Positions 35,880-49,967 of a stretch of 64,000 nt of DNA are shown here, piece after piece. This stretch comes from Haemonchus contortus. Taxonomy: Eukaryota; Nematoda; Chromadorea; Rhabditida; Trichostrongylidae. Position 1 is the stretch's first letter. The number at the start of each line of letters is the position of its first letter. The translations under genes and the position numbers were made by a program. Under the pieces are notes generated by a model, which had not been told where the DNA came from, searched no databases, and saw only the letters and a program-made list of their open reading frames with translations. The stretch covers positions 32,520,645 through 32,584,644 of the forward strand of contig LS997565.1 of assembly GCA_000469685.2 (NCBI GenBank). Reading direction: 5' to 3'.

Positions 35880-38800
35880 ATGTCGCGTTGTTCAAATGCT
35901 TCTGATTCGAATAACTCTGAGGCGAAATGCGATGACTCGTTCAACGATTCTATTCATCTGAATGACCTCTGGTTTTACGGACCTCCAAAAAAGAGGCAGA
36001 CGCTGTCGCCTCATGATTCACAAGGCGACGTAGTTCCACCTTCGGTGAGTCTTCTTGGTGCGAAGGTCATGCTTGCTCATCTTTATACTCTTGAATTTAT
36101 GCTTTCACTAATGGCTGAAGTCGAGGTTAGTAGAACAGTTTCGAAAAAGAAACGAAAATTTAGCACGGGCACTCGACTCTCACAGTCCATGGTGGAGTAA
36201 TATAAGCTGAGCAAGAAGCTCCTTCCTATTGTCTATGCTTGGCTCTTGCACATATTTTGGTTCCAGGGTGCTAGCTAGTTGAGAGCATGCCAAGACTGAT
36301 GAATGAGGTTTTTTGAAAATGAAGGGCATTTGAATGTTCTTTCTAATGCAGTGAAGTTGCTCAACAAATAATGGATTATTTGTGATGCAGTAAAAATTGT
36401 CTCAAAAGAAGAAGAAGAGGGAGTTATGTGAGATTAAGATTTCTTCGAAAACTTATAAACAAGACTTTTCATCATCATGAAAAATCCAATGGTGGGTAAT
36501 GTAATCTTCAAGAAAGCTCGGCAAACTTGGTATATTAAATATCGGGTGCACCCGTATCTATGAAATCCGATGTATAATCTGTGACGATGCACTTCACTAA
36601 CAAATCATTCTGGCTCTTAAATTGTAAACAGCATTTTTCAACCACTCAGGTTAGCCTCAAAAGCAGAGTGGGCGCAGTCAGCACACTCTTGTATTTTAGA
36701 GTACATACCTTATTAAAGGGATTGCTGGGGACCATTATCATGTTGCATGTGTGAGCTGATCCTCGCGTTCAGCAACCCTGACTTTGTTGGAAGCCGAGCT
36801 AAAGGGATTGATAGTTACCTCACCGTAGTGAGCAAGAAGCACAATCATCTCGTATACTTCAAATTTTACGTATAGCTGTAAGAAGCAACTCGCTAATGGA
36901 TTGTGTTCCTAAATAGTTGTGCTGGGGAAGATTGCAGCTGAGCCGAATTTAGAGGTAAATGGGTGAGTTAAAAGTCATTTGTGATTCCTTCGCTGAAGAA
37001 TTACTACAGGAAAAGTTCAACAGTTAAGTGGATAAGAGCGAAGTCGGATCATGCACACAAGTTGTCAGCTGATGACTGTGGAGATAATGGGGCAGCCCAA
37101 GGGTCACGGCGCTTAGCAATATCATTTTACGTAGTCAGGACAACCTGTTTCGAACTCGGGGCCAGCCAAACTTTCCCTGCCCTACTCCACCATGTCTTCC
37201 TTCAGCTTGAGGTAATCGGAGGCTCTACAGGTCGACTAGGAGTTTCCTAAAAATTACTTTGAAAATTACTTTGTAATGCTTACAAACGGTCGAATTCCTT
37301 CTGAGGGTTGGAACAGTGCTTGTTCGAACAGTTTTTGGATGGTTACCGTCTTACCAGGTTCCTAAGAAGGCGAAACACCGAGACGACGGCCGAATAATTT
37401 GTAGTTGAAAGTGATAAATAATAATAATAGGTAGCATGACGATAAAGTCTGAAGGATAAAGTCTTTGGGCGTTAATCTATCCATCTAAGGGATTCCCCCC
37501 TTCCACTCGAGTCGTAGTGGCGTATTGAATGCGTGTGTGGTCCATACAATGACTTCCGATGACCAGCCAATGAACAAATCAGTGATTTTGCTACCTCACA
37601 CGAGTCTGGTACCAATTAACCGGCTTGGAGTGATGGGAGGCAGATCCGGAATTTTAACCCGTGGCCATGCGGTTGCGATAGTGCGCAACTTGCCACTACA
37701 CCGCCTCCACCAGCACAGCCAGAGGAGTGAAACTCACAACTGAAAGGAAAATCCATCAAGAGTGGAACTTGGGTACTGCGTCTAACGAAAATTTACAAAT
37801 TGTGTAGTAACGGCTCACGTAGCAGCTGACGCGACTCCGGCGAGTATGGAACGCTATGTGCACAAGCCATCATAAGAGAGAAAAGATGTAGACTACGATC
37901 CTATAGTTTTGACTGTATGCCAAACTTGTTTATTATCTCTGTTGATAAATCCGTTCACTAGTCTTTCAGATGAAGCGTTTTCTTAGATGTCACGTACTGC
38001 CTACGAAACGTTCCTTTCGTACACATAGGTAGTACTGAATATTGAACTTCTCTAACTATTATAAATTCAGGTCCGATGTAAACGAGCATCCTTAGTGGAG
38101 AAGAGTTTTGGAGAATTGGAGACCTTCCCTAAACAACGTCTAGCCCTTGCAAAGTTCGAGGAACATGCTAAAGTTTTCAAGAATACACGGCTATTCAGCT
38201 TCGAAATGCCTGGACATGCAGGTTCTTCTTCTTCGAACTTCTATTGATTGGCTTGGTTGGGCTGGGGAGCGATTCGCTTACGATGGTTGATTTCTATGAA
38301 AAACTACTGCAACAGTAGTGTGGACTCGCTTTCTTGAAGCTTTTGAGCTAAAAAAAAGCCTTCAGGTGGCGAGCGGCGTTATGTGGTGAGCACCCTGGAG
38401 CGCTTCTGGTTGTGGTACATTTCGTTAAGCGAACGTCACGTATATGAGCTCATTGTCGACTCGATGCCATGTCGTCTTTATTTTGATCTCGAGTATTGCA
38501 AGGAAACTAATCCTGATATAGACCACGAGGTAAGCGACTCATACTTGTCAAGAATAACCCATAGTGCCCCTTTGGCAAAATTAATTTCAACGAGATTAAA
38601 CGAATGGAACTAGAGATGACGAGTATTCGAAAAAGCAGAGGTTGAATTTGACACATCTTTCTGCCTAGTACACGAACCTTCGGTGGCAGCCAGCGAAGTG
38701 TCGTCAATGGGCGCTTCCAGAGTAAGTCAAGCTTGTTATTAATCCCCCTCATCAACAGTTTGCCGTCCTGTTGATCGGTCCCGTTTTCGGAATACGAATT

Positions 38801-41800
38801 AACCGACCCGCGGGAAGGAAGGTTCGGTTGGCTTGAGCTGATATCAATCTGATAGGCTGTGATCCCTAGTTCAGGCGTACCATGATGCGCCACTCACCAC
38901 TACCCCACCGCTACACTAGAGCTAAATAATTTAAATCAAGTAAGTAGCACGTTCAATCTAAGAACATGGCTGTTTCAGGTTGCATACCGGTTCTTCATGA
39001 CAACTGTGCAGGACTTATTGAAAAAGGAATTTGGTCTTGAAGTTGATCCATATAAGGTTTTTTTAATTTAATTATTAATTTCATTATCATTTGCCAAAGC
39101 GAAACATTCACTATTCTTTCATAGAGAATCACTTTTGTCTGCTCTCATTCTCAAGTTATGAATTTGATGGGATAATCTTCCGCACATTCCTCTCTAACAT
39201 TCAGAACCATGCACGAAATAAGCAGTGTCCAACTTAAAAGCAAGACATTTTGGTTCGGTGTCAGAACGACCCAGATATTGTGAAGAGTTGGGCAACTATG
39301 AGCAAAGCTTTAAGAACGAAAAAAAGTAGATTCACACGCATTGGGAGTTTATTCTTCAAATGAGTCCTGTTTTTTACCTCGGTTTCAGCAGAACCTGAAA
39401 GTCACTGAAACCTCAGGGATGAGCATGGTATAAAACGTGCCGCGCACATGTAAACTAAGCGAAACGTGCTCTCTATTGAAAAGCAAGACTAGAGCTCATA
39501 ACGTTAATTCAAAAGCGCTTCATATCCGGAAAAATGAAATGACATTAGTAAAGAACAGATGTCAGATAACTCGCCAATCTTTGAGCCTTTCGTATCGCGC
39601 ACTGCGGCGAAATAACAGCAATCAACAAGACATCAAGTCAAAACTAGGTATTAGATGGTAGGCGCATGCTTGCTGAAGTGGTCAGACCAAAGATTAAATT
39701 TTCACAATTATGTATCTTTGAGAACGTTCTGAAGCTCAAAAAACGGATAGAAACTAGCGAGAATTCTCGATCATAAAAAAGACGGATAGAGGCTAATAGG
39801 GAAAGGAAAGTTGAGAGATTATGGAAGGAGAAGGGAAGAGCTAAGATAAACGGTGTTCAAGACATTTAAGGGTCATGGAAAAGAGTGGTGGGTAGGAAGA
39901 AAAATGATAGTAGTAGGGAGAGTGTGTACCAAGGTAAAGGAAGCTAGGCTTCATATAAAAAAGTCGCGGATCTGTTCAAAGACTTCGAGGAGCTTCAGAA
40001 AAAGGTAGACATGAACTGAAATAAGAAAACTTGATATGGACCGGGAAAGGAGAAGAGTTCTTGTTTGTGGTAAGCGGAACACCCGAGCATAAGCTAGAAA
40101 TTGGCAATAACGATTCGTTATCTGTGAACCCTTTGATTGGTCGTTGAGAATTAGCAAAAAGAGACAGTTTTCAATGCTTGTTTTAGATAGAACATGCAGA
40201 AAGGTAGTCAAAAATCGAACATGCATAATAAGGTGCACAAACAAGCTCGATTGTTGAAGTTGTAGTCGATTGGGCCAACCATGTTAAAGTTTAAAGTTAG
40301 GAGTTATGGAGTATTAAAATAGGGTCAGAAGATTGCTAGGCAGTGAGCCTTTTTCATTAGAGGTCAACTGTGTAAGAAACTTCAATATGTCTGATCACTG
40401 AGACAGAGAGCCTTGAAGCTTCCTCCTAATAGGGAAAACTATAGGATTATGGGCATCTATGGTGAAAAACTGGCGGCATGGCATCTTTGACAGAGAGCGC
40501 TCACTTACTTTCAATTTTCTTTCCACTGTGACATTTTTTGTAAACTAATGAGGATAAAAAATTATGTGGATGGGATTCATAACTTTATATCAACACCGAT
40601 GATAGCAAATTTAATATATCAGCAACGGAACAATAAGTGCGGACTTTACTGCTGTGACAGAACAGTGATGTTAGGTAAGGCCCTATACTATAAATGAACC
40701 TACATCTCGTCCTTGACGTTCTTGGAGGTAGGATGCGGGTACACCTATCCGTGTCAGCTTGACTAGATACCATTTAATATTCTAGGTCCGAGGGAGCGGT
40801 ATTTATGAATTTTCGGTCAAACACCCACCGACAAACCAATAGACTCACATAGGGTGTTATATATAGTAGGAAACTTCCATGCTTACATTTTTGTAGTATT
40901 AAGGTGTTTACATCTCAATAATAACGAAATTATTACCAAGGATTTTCTCGTTCTTGACAGTTCTACCGAGAGCAAGTTCTCCGCCCACGTTATCTGCCAT
41001 CTTCCTGGAGGGGTACTCTTCCCGTCGAACGTATGTCACGTATATTTATGCTTTGTCTGTTTTGAAATCCGAGAACTTTCTAAAAGGCCCGTATAATGAT
41101 TTTCCTCAAAGACTTACTGACTTCCAGACGTCGATGCGTCCGTTTTGTGCTCGTCTTGCCGATAAATTACTTGAGAATCCAACAGTGAGAATTTGGAATA
41201 CCGATGCTACGAAGGTCCGTTAACGACTTTTTCCGGATTTTTTCGCTCTCATTAACATGATTTCAGGAAACCGTTCTATTTGACAGCGCCGTTTATAGCA
41301 AGAATAGAAACTTCCGGCTGTTCCTATCCTCAAAGCTTGGGAAGAACGCTGTGTTGAAACTTGCTACGTACTGTTCTTTTTACGGTATGCATAAGACAGG
41401 ATGCTATGAACCAGCTCAAACAAATATGTAGGACCATAACGTCTAAGCCTAACAAGGGAAGGATACTAGGTCGCAGTGGCCGGGTATCTCAAATCCGCTC
41501 TCCAAATCTACTAAACGATTCTGGGAACAGAGGTATGGGACCGTTTCCTCTCCTATGTTATACGCACCGTCTTGGTTATGTAAGCGAACCGAGAACGTAA
41601 CCAAACCTGCAACGATGGAGCAGTAGTACGACTGTGGACTCTCAGGATGGTCATGGAGGTTCGAGCCGTTGATGCGTGTGCTCCCCTTGCTTTTTGAAAA
41701 AACATCTATCAAACGCCTGCAAGATGTTTCTACGCTTCATATCCACCATCAACAGGCTTCCCTCACAATTGAGGAATTGCTGAAGGCATCAAGATATTTG

Positions 41801-44800
41801 ATTCCGCCCCCTCTTGGTTGTCAAACATGGGTGCAATTTGAAGTCCAGGGGAGAGGAATTGCGAAAGCATCGCCAAAATGGCCTTGCGATGTCTTGCGTA
41901 ATCTGTGACGATCTCGACAGGAAGTTGTCGCTTGGTCTATTATACAAAAGCCCTCTTCCACATATTACCGGCTAGATGTTCTGACCGAAGATTGTGTTAG
42001 AGGAATTCGGTCCCTGTGACGAAGTGTGAGCACCAACTAGGAAGGAACGAAAGGCAATAGACAGCTTTTCGTCTATTCTCTTATATCCTCTCTATACGAC
42101 AACCTCGTTATCGACTACGAAGAAGACGATTGCGTGGAAGACGACTACAGTGACCCTTTCTGGTCAGGAGATGATAGAGACGCCGACGAACGACCCGACA
42201 AATCCGGAGAGGGATCCTCGTAACTTTTTAGAGATGTGGAAGTTTCATAGGGAAAGGTATTTCTTAACTCAGTATTTTCGCCCATGATCTTCAATTTTAA
42301 ATCATTATTTTCGCCCATGATCTCCAACTTTGAATGATGCAGGTACGAGGGCTGCCTTTTATATTTTGAGATTTGGCAACACTAGTGTAGCAATCTAGCA
42401 ACTGAGACCACTATCGTAAAGTTTGACTATTTTGAGATTGCGTTGAAAAATTTGAGCTTTGTATTGTATTGTTTAAACCAAGTTATAAGATTTTGTTTAA
42501 GCCAAGTTATGGGGTTGAATCGTTAGCATTTTCGCGCGAGTATTTTCTGCAACTTTCGACTTGGACTAACTCAACAGCAATGCATGGATGAACTTAGTCC
42601 AATTTTTTGTTATGAAGCTCCATCCAGGGCCAGTGTTTATCGATGATACAGTGAGTTCACCCGAGGTAGTAGTTCACTCGAAGAAGAATTTCATGGAGGT
42701 CGTCCGAAATGAGTTGTTGTTCCGAAAACCGTTGATACTGTGCGCAAACAAATATTGCAAGGGCGTCATGTGACTTATCGTGAGATTGGGACAAACTTAG
42801 CCATTAGTGGGACCAGCATACATTCAATATTGCATGAACATTTGACTGTAAAAAAATTGTTTTTGAAAAATTTGTCAATCCCCCAAAAAAGAGACTCGTG
42901 TCGATTGGTCGAAAGAAATGCTTACAAAATACGATCACTTTGCTTCGAAACACGTCAGTGACATCGAGACAGGTGGTGGATCGTGTATTTATGCGTATGA
43001 GCCCGAAAGGGAACAGTCGACCGTATGGGTATTTCAAGATGAGCCAAATCCAACAAAGGCTGTCCGCGCACCAAGCACTTCCGAGCAATTGATCTCCTGT
43101 TTCTTTGGGAAAAACTGGGCATGTCGCAACCGTACCACTAGGACAAGCAGAACAGACAATTCTGAGTGGTATACCACCATTCGTTTGCCAGTTGACTTCC
43201 AAAAAATCAGGAAAACCGATTGCTGAAGACGGACCACTCTTCACCGCGACAATGCGAGCTCCCACACATCGGCTCAAACAACTGCATTTTTGAGCACTCA
43301 AAATAACGACTTGACAGGTCATCAGCCATATAGTCCTCGGGTGACTTCTTCTCAACCCGTATGTAAAAAATAAAATGAGAGGCCAACGTTTTTCGACAAC
43401 TGAAGAAGCCGTTGATGCGATCTGAATCCATGTTTTAGAGTTACCTACATCAGAGTGGCAAGAGTGCTTCAACAAATGGTTCGAGCCCATGCGAAAGTGT
43501 ATAGATCTTAATGTGGAGAATTTTGAAAGGCAGCAAAACGATTTTCAATAAATAGTATTTGTTTCTGTTCCCAAATCTTAAAATATAAAAGGCAGCCTAC
43601 GTAGAAGAGGTCATGGCATTTTATTTGTCGTGTACTAGAAAGCCGATCACTTTCGTGCATAGAAAGCAGGTTTCGCTTCACCACGACAGAGTACCACTTG
43701 AGGAAACTGAGTTGAGCGGAAGTTGAGGAAACTTGAAAGAGATTGTGAGCCTTCCTATTAGTGTATTTCTGACCATTTACGACTACCTATACGGGTGTAA
43801 CTATTAGGTGCAAAGCGAGAGGATGGATCAGGCTTTCGAGATTAGTCGATAAGTTGAAACAGGAAGTTATGGCAAAGGTGAATATGGGGATTGCTTTGCA
43901 CGACAGTGATATTCGCTTTATGGCGCCGAAGATCAACAATGGAGGTTCCATAGTGGGTAAGTAAGCCATAGGTGGATTCAGGGATTCAAGTCGAGCTGTA
44001 GTATCGTATCCCGCCGCATCACCACGTTTACCTCGAGAAAGGAGTTCGTCGACAAAGACCACACGTTTCGTGAGGCTAAATCGTTTGTTCTCGGGGTAAA
44101 GAAGGTTTCTTACATCATCCAGATTTTCTATATCATGCAGTCCGTGTGACAGCCGACGACCCCATTAATGCGTCTTTAAATTGTCCAGTGATTGCGAATC
44201 GGCCCCGGATACAATATGCAACGCGGACCAAAACGGTTTCGTGAAACAGTTGCATTTGGCGAGGACCTTTGAAGTGGTAGAAGAAAGTCGGAAGGGTGGC
44301 ACAGTCGGTTTCAGTATTGTCCCACTCTTTTGCCAACGTGCCGACCCTCTTTGCTGATCGCCACCTGCAACGGAACTTTATGTTGTAATGCAGGTTAGTG
44401 CTCTCAAAAAACTATATGTAAAGTCCTGTCTGTATCGCTGCCTGTTCTAACAGAAATTCAAAGGGCGATTCTCGGCCAAAAGTTGCTTTCGCGCTCCAAA
44501 CCTGGAGGTCAGGGCGAGTATATCCCACATGATGAGCAAGGAGCTGGATTGGGTCAGGAACTGCGTTAGATCAACGGATTTGCCATAGACTTTTCTGATT
44601 GTCGATTAATGGAGCTCATTCAAGGACCATGAAGCAAGTCAGGGTGCTTTACCGGTTGGCAAGGCGGTGAAAGTGCTCAACATCACGCCTGGCGCAACTT
44701 CCCAAATTTAGCCTGACGATTATGTTTTTTTTGTCATTTGGAGCCAAGTTTAAACGTGTCGTACCCTATGTTATCGCTCATGATCTTGATTTCCATGTGC

Positions 44801-47800
44801 CATTTCCGTGTTAACAATCACGACTCCGTAATCCGTCTTGTCTCATTAGTGTAGTTCTTGTTCAGCGCACCCAATTTAGAAATTTGCTCTTTTTTTCATG
44901 GTTTGCATCAGGCTATCTGGATCCGGGAGGGTTTGGAACCCCTGTACAATATTAATCTCCCTCATCTAGACGGGAATTGTGAGAGTGATGGGTGTGATGA
45001 ATTTTTTTTACATTGCTCCCATTGTGGAAAACTTTTTTGCCTCAAACACTTTGTATTGGACTATCGTATGAAAGCATAAATTGCTCACCTATTTTTCGAT
45101 AGCTCATTTCTTTTTTTTCTTCTTAAAAACGTCAATTAAGACGTAGTGGTTCATTTCTGGTTAAGGGGAGGGCATTGCCCTGATAAGGAGTGTTGTCAGA
45201 TAAGTCATCCGACCCCCACCCCTCTCCTCCCCTCTGTCGAGTGTGCATGGAGCTGCCATAAATTTCGCAACCCCATCGAGTGGTTGGGATAGGGCTACAC
45301 CTCAATTTGGTGGATGGGTGTAAGAGAGAACTCCCATTGTATTACCCTTTACCTTATTCTTCAAATGTAAGGGAAGCCTGTAGATGGTGAATATGAAGCG
45401 CTGAAGCCTTTTGCAGCCGTTTGGGAGATGTTTTTCATAAAAGCAAAACGAACACACGCATCAAGGATCCGAACCTCCATGACCATCCTGAGAGTCCACC
45501 GTCGTACCAATTGCTCCATCGCTGCACGGTGGCTGCGTTCTCGATTCGCTTATATAGCTAACACGGTGCGTATAGCTCAGACGAAATGATTCCATAACTC
45601 TGCTCCCAGAAGCATTTAGCAGATTTGGGGAAAGTGGATTTGAAATACCCGCTTGAAAACACTATTGCTTTCATGCTGACAGTAAGCCTACACACTCTTA
45701 TTCCCAGCTTTGAAGTCAGTAATGCCTGTGCAGCCTGCGTTTATAGCACCGTGATCGGTCCTTGACAGCGGTCTCTGACGTATGCTGTACATGGTTTCTT
45801 ACCGGTCAGGAAGTATATGCCGCTCCACCCTTCTTCACTAGAATCCTTTCGCAAGGGGTATCGTTCTCTATACCCTACTATTGACTTGATTTGTACGTTT
45901 CGGTGTTTTTAAGAACTTTAATTATATGCCAAAGGCACAAGTTTTTGATAAGCTAGTTGATGGAAAGTTTTTCTGCGTCTTTGAGGGCAGAGGAGATGCT
46001 GCTGTGGTAATATACTGCCCTACATTTGGAGACAGCAATAAGTTTGCTCACTGATTGTCGCCACGAACCCGGGCTAGCGCATAGTTCCCGCTTTCTCGAC
46101 TCTACCTCCATGCTCTGGAAAGTTGGAGAGTGAATGTTAGTGGGCACGCCGTGGTATGTTGGGCTCAGGGTGAACCTAGTTCTGCTGTGCTAAAGGGGTA
46201 CTGCCCATGCTGTATAGTTTAAATAACTGCTTTCATAGTTTGCCGGCCGGCCCGCGATCGCGCGCGCTCCGGCCGGGGTGGCGCTTGTCACTTGTTTATA
46301 AACTGAATCTTGCTCGATATCGCAGGCTGAGTAGTTCCCCGGCCGGCGGACTATGAAAGCAGCCAATGCGTTCTCAAAATCTACATGTCGCTTATCAGTA
46401 CCTACTAGGTGTCAAGAAGCCGTCAGATCAGCAGATATTTTACGACTCCCTGTGTATTCCTGCTAACGCTCACAAAAGTTCTGTATTGGAGATCTCTGAA
46501 GATGGTCAGTGCGAGCCAACCTTCACCAAAGAGTACGGTAAGATTCTGTGCAACTGATTTGGGTCAATGTTTTGTGCATACATATTAACTCTTGATTGCT
46601 TACAGCTATACCCCTAGTATCATCGGAGAACGGCTCGGGGCGTTCTCCTTATCCTCAACTCGATGAGTTTATGATCATGATATGGCGGAAATGGAGCCCC
46701 GCCGTCTTCATTCGGCAGTGGAAGCTGATTAGCAACCCGGACGGCGAAGGAGTTAAAAGCATAACATACTATGTGAGTCATCTTTGACTTGAAAGCTTTT
46801 TTCGTTCTGTGCAGGTTGATTCGTCTCGAAATGACATCTATACAGGTCAATGCTTCATGACGAGACCAAGGAAAGGGTTACTTATTTATACTTTTATTTA
46901 TACGGCTCATCTTCACTCATGTGCGAGTAACAGCAACAAACCATTCGATTCTGTCCTGCGCGAACGCCAGCCACGGTAGACTCAGAACTGACGGGAAGGC
47001 TTCGTTCAGCTGCTTTCGCAGCTGCTTCACGTGATCGACAGGCACTTTCCCCTCCTGCAGCAGGCCTACCCTTAGATTGTGAAGATCCTACAGGAGCCCA
47101 CTCCACTGTTCTTCTTGTCCACCTATCATCTCTTCTCATTATATGACCGGCCCTTCAAAATTTTGCGTTCTTTATGTATTCCACCGGATCGCGGAGTCGA
47201 GACATTCTGCGCATACCGGTGCTACGGAGTCCGGCTCAATATCGAGTGAGCCGGATGAATCTCAAAAGACATCGCTCTGTGACTTGTGCTCAAGGCTCTT
47301 GACGTGGATGCACTGATTACCCAAGTATCGCAGGAAGAACTGTGGAATCGAACAGATTAGCGCGAAGTTGAGGATCAGCCAGATGGGTGGTGACCTCTTT
47401 CAGGGGTCCGAAGGCTGCCCACGCTGCTTTTTGCCATCTAATCAGTTCTTCCCCAATGTCGTTGTCTATATTTTCTATAACGTTCGAGATAAATGAAGGA
47501 CGAGGTTTCCTTGATAGGTGTACTATCGATCTTAATTTGATCCGCGTCAGCCCAGGCATTCTTCATGAACTATGTCTTTGTTTGATTGATCCGCAGCCCT
47601 ACCTTCTTTCCTCCTTTATTAAGCTCAGCAAGTATAGTCTCAGCTTCCACAATGCTGCTGGAAAAGAGAACGATGTCGTGAACGGTTTCGGCGACATACG
47701 CCTTGTCTCACACCCTTCCCTACGGGAATGGGGGAAGGTCGTTGATACAGCATCACCGTCGCACTGCAGCGACTACTGCAGTCAGCCAGTGTTGTTATGT

Positions 47801-49934
47801 GGGGTGGGTCCACTTTTTGAACGACCAGTACTTACAGGACACATTCGTTTTGACGCTAACAGAAGCTTTTTCATAGTCGACAAAATTAAGGACAAGGGGC
47901 ATTCGGAATTCTCGGCACACTGACCATTGCGACCGCTTGGATGTAATCTATGCAGCTGAATCCCTTGCGAAGCCGGCCTGCTCCACAAGTTGAGTTTTAT
48001 CCAACGTCCGCCAGACGCGAGTTAGAATGGTCTTCGTGAACAGCTTGTTGATAACACTTAACAGGCTTATTGGTCGGTAGCTGCGAAAATCAACCCGGTC
48101 TCCCTTCTCATAAAGTATAACTAGGTTCCTCCAATGGTTGGAGATCTTCTCCTTCTGGAGGTAGGATGTCATGAGTGTTGCGAGAAGCGCACAAAGTTCC
48201 TAGGTACCTGCACAGGGTAGGTGGGATGAGATCTTATCGGGGCCTGAAGTAGTGCCTCCTTTTATGTTTGCAATCGCAACTCTCACCTCCAAAGGAAGAA
48301 TACGCGGTTCCGTGATTGGGGATTTTCGATTTCCGCACATGTGTCGCGGATCGGTACAGATCGGTTTAAGAGCTCCGTGTAACTTTCTTTATCTCAAATC
48401 TCGATGTTGTAAGTGTTCCGTCCTTCTCCTTCAAACACGAAAGTGGAATATTGTTGTTCTGAGATCCCGGTGGCATTCCTCAGATAGGTTCTGCATAAGG
48501 CTGCTTCCAGCAGTCTCCTCTCCCTGTATAGCTGAGATCTCACCGCACTGCCTGTATGCAGCTGACATTCGCTTGCAGCCTTTGAAAATGTTTGGCGTCC
48601 TAGTCAAGCCTCAAGTTTCTTCTTGTCCTGAGAAGATCCTTCGTCGCATCTCAAATGTGAGCGGGAGGCATCCACTCTAGGAATCTTGTCCTATTCAGCA
48701 CAAGCGAGGAGGCGCCGAACCACCACGTCGTAATCTTCGGTCGGGTCATCCAAGATCTGCCAGTCATATCGGAGCAAGGTGTCATTGAGAACATCTCCGT
48801 CGTACACAACATGCTTGGAGCTCTTTGCGCGATACTGAGAGACCTTTTCCAGCTCGTAACTGAATCGGATTTAGCGCGAAGGAGCCGATGACCAGAACTA
48901 CTACAGGAAGATGGTACCATACCAACATCTAGGAAGCACCACTTTTCTGTTTTCTCATATGTGGTCCAGTTCAGCATTAGTTGTACCCTTCGGAGAATCC
49001 CATGTCTAACAGCGATGTTCCTTCTTCTGAAAGGAAGAGTTTCCATGAAAGAGTCGAGCCGCGAACAGAAGTCCGGTTGAACGATTTCCGTTCTCGTTCC
49101 TGTCCCTCATCCCGAACTGTCTAATCCTGAACTCCTCCTCTTGTGCTTCGCCAAGTCTAGCGTTAAATTCTCCAACAACGAATTTAGAAGGACTTTTCGT
49201 TTTGTATGATTTCCTCAGTTAGATGTAAAACGCTCTCCTTCGTCAGCTGTAGAATGTGGAGAGTAGCAGTTGATCTTTGCTATATATTATGCTTACCGAT
49301 TAATGGTTTTGTTGCTTGCTATACATTATGTTTACCGAATAACGGTTTCATTGCTCATCGTTAGATTTCCAACAACGAATTTGTCGAAGAACTTTTCGTT
49401 GTGGATGATTTCCTCAAAATTCTTCTGTAAAACTAGACAAGTTTCCGAGATAGTCTATTCGCAGAAAAAATCCTGTCGGATTTAAGTGTACACCCCATAA
49501 CTGTCAAACTGAAGATATGATAGATGATCCAGTCAACAGGTGCTGGCTTTTTTTATGTCTTACAATAACTTTTCATATCAGTAAGTGTTTTTAAATGGTC
49601 ACCTAGCATTCAAAACAGTCATCACTATTCGACAACTTCAGCCCGCCAATTGCCGCTATTGCTTCAATATAGGTCGACAGCATAAAAGTAATGGTACCTT
49701 TTGGACAGTGAATTTTGAAAGGTGGGTTTCATTTTTCAATTCCTCCATTCATTGTCCCTGTTCAGCTCATAAAATTCAAGTAGGTTATTGATGTCGAGTT
49801 CCATGTAAGAGAGTAGTAGGTGAAAGATTGATGTTCACTGGCAAAACCATTGCAACGATTCACATATCCCACTGTATTCGTTTCAATGGTTTTGAAGATA
49901 ATGATAATGATGTGTATGCGTGGTAATGATGTAT

Positions 49935-49967
<33 letters not shown>

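Noticed and set aside
42082..42229. Acidic frame (YEEDDCVEDDYSD) in PrimPol intron 7
   Set aside because: No acceptor in the phase set by exon 7, and it ends in a stop; probably chance or an element remnant.
42804..43490. 228-residue minus-strand open frame, the longest in the window
   Set aside because: It is antisense to the mariner transposase remnant and has no recognisable motif of its own.
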